Source: Glandiceps talaboti
Lineage: Eukaryota; Hemichordata; Enteropneusta; Spengelidae
NCBI RefSeq assembly: GCF_964340395.1
Contig: NC_135566.1
Span: forward strand, 12,835,001-12,877,500
Length of the DNA: 42,500 nucleotides
Direction: 5' to 3'
The notes beneath the pieces are model-generated. The model was not told where the DNA came from, ran no database searches, and was given only the letters and a program-made list of their open reading frames with translations. Of this stretch, positions 42,033-42,500 are shown one piece after another (positions within the stretch are counted from its first letter, which is position 1; every line of letters starts with the position of its first letter). The position numbers and the translations under genes are program-made.

Positions 42033-42500
42033 GTAAGTTTTTCTTGTGTTGATAGGAATATATTCGACTAAACGTATGTAGAATTGCTACCATCTAGTTG
42101 TTAATTATAAAATAAAATTCGTTTTACACAGTTTCTAACACCCCGGCCACATAGAGGGAGTTGTAATGGAATCATGATAGTCAAGTGGTTAGAGAGGCCG
42201 GCTTGGAAACCATTTAATTCCCCCTCACGGTCCTCACCGCTCCCTCGCCGCTACTGTTTGTTTCCTAATGGCTAAAGTCCTTGTCATGAGGCAAGGGATG
42301 TTGACCTTGGTCCAGGTAGAGTAAGTATTGTGTCCATGTGTTGCTTATGAGGTCCTAGGAAGCGAGCCTCAACTGCACTTGACACTAATGAAATTCATAA
42401 CACTATGATGTTTTTTACTGGAGTTTCAGCTCTGCCAAATAGATCCAAACTCAATGATTGTTTTATACAGCGCCTATACGCTTACGGCTGTGATGGTAGC
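42033..42500 (+). other. Start of host gene intron 4
   Basis: Begins with GTAAGT and runs off the window. The only feature seen is the SINE-like segment. Confidence 0.6.
42135..42460 (+). repeat. Possible tRNA-derived SINE
   Basis: TAGTCAAGTGGTTAGAG (from 42179) fits an RNA polymerase III A box, and GGTCCTCACC about 45 bp later sits where a degenerate B box would be. The body looks SINE-like (GGCAAGGGATGTTGACC). I see no clear target duplication or tail. Confidence 0.4.

Overview
The window is animal nuclear DNA: spliced genes with GT-AG introns, dense microsatellites, MITE-like hairpins and a tRNA-like SINE candidate. The resident gene resembles an invertebrate receptor guanylate cyclase, and the intron and repeat style suggests a marine invertebrate (for example a non-vertebrate deuterostome or a lophotrochozoan). 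I cannot name the species.

Host gene (+ strand). Four exons (264-496, 5972-6081, 6943-7181, 41927-42032) join in frame and encode a signal peptide plus the first ~229 residues of an ANF-receptor-type extracellular ligand-binding domain. The rest of the gene lies beyond the right edge. Introns 1 and 2 carry microsatellites, a ~140-bp degenerate tandem repeat, and decayed tandem copies of the exon 2/intron boundary.

Mobile element. Intron 3 is 34.7 kb because it holds a 32,484-bp DNA transposon (8461-40944), flanked by an exact 9-bp target-site duplication (GTCGGGTAA at 8452-8460 and 40945-40953). Its terminal inverted repeats are about 5.6 kb (left) and 6.1 kb (right). Each has a ~140-bp unique tip followed by 15 or 16 tandem copies of a ~368-bp monomer. 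This is a Foldback-like architecture, and the 9-bp duplication fits the Mutator/MULE-Foldback superfamily. The element lies antisense to the host gene.

Transposon gene (- strand, 33199 down to 20055). Four exons separated by three phase-0 introns give one uninterrupted 3,093-residue reading frame. In order it encodes a short basic leader, an SGNH/GDSL hydrolase (S44, D185, H188), 31 copies of a 17-residue Pro/Arg/Ser-rich repeat, a PHD-type zinc finger, a MULE/NOF-like DDE transposase core (D1581, D1657, E1914), a ubiquitin-specific protease (C2079, H2331), a possible second, inactive USP-like zinc ribbon, a Ulp1/SENP-type C48 protease (H2787, D2804, C2863), and a C-terminal ParB/sulfiredoxin-like domain (DGNHRL). 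A TATA box and an inverted CCAAT box lie upstream of exon 1. The intact frame, exact duplication and close match of the tips suggest a fairly recent insertion.

The non-coding interior (14034-20054, the gene's introns, and 33200-34875) holds diverged copies of an internal repeat family with ~112-bp subrepeats, several long perfect or near-perfect hairpins, and simple repeats. The most notable content is the giant transposon and its single fused protein, which joins a transposase to two protein-deconjugating proteases, a hydrolase and a ParB-like domain.
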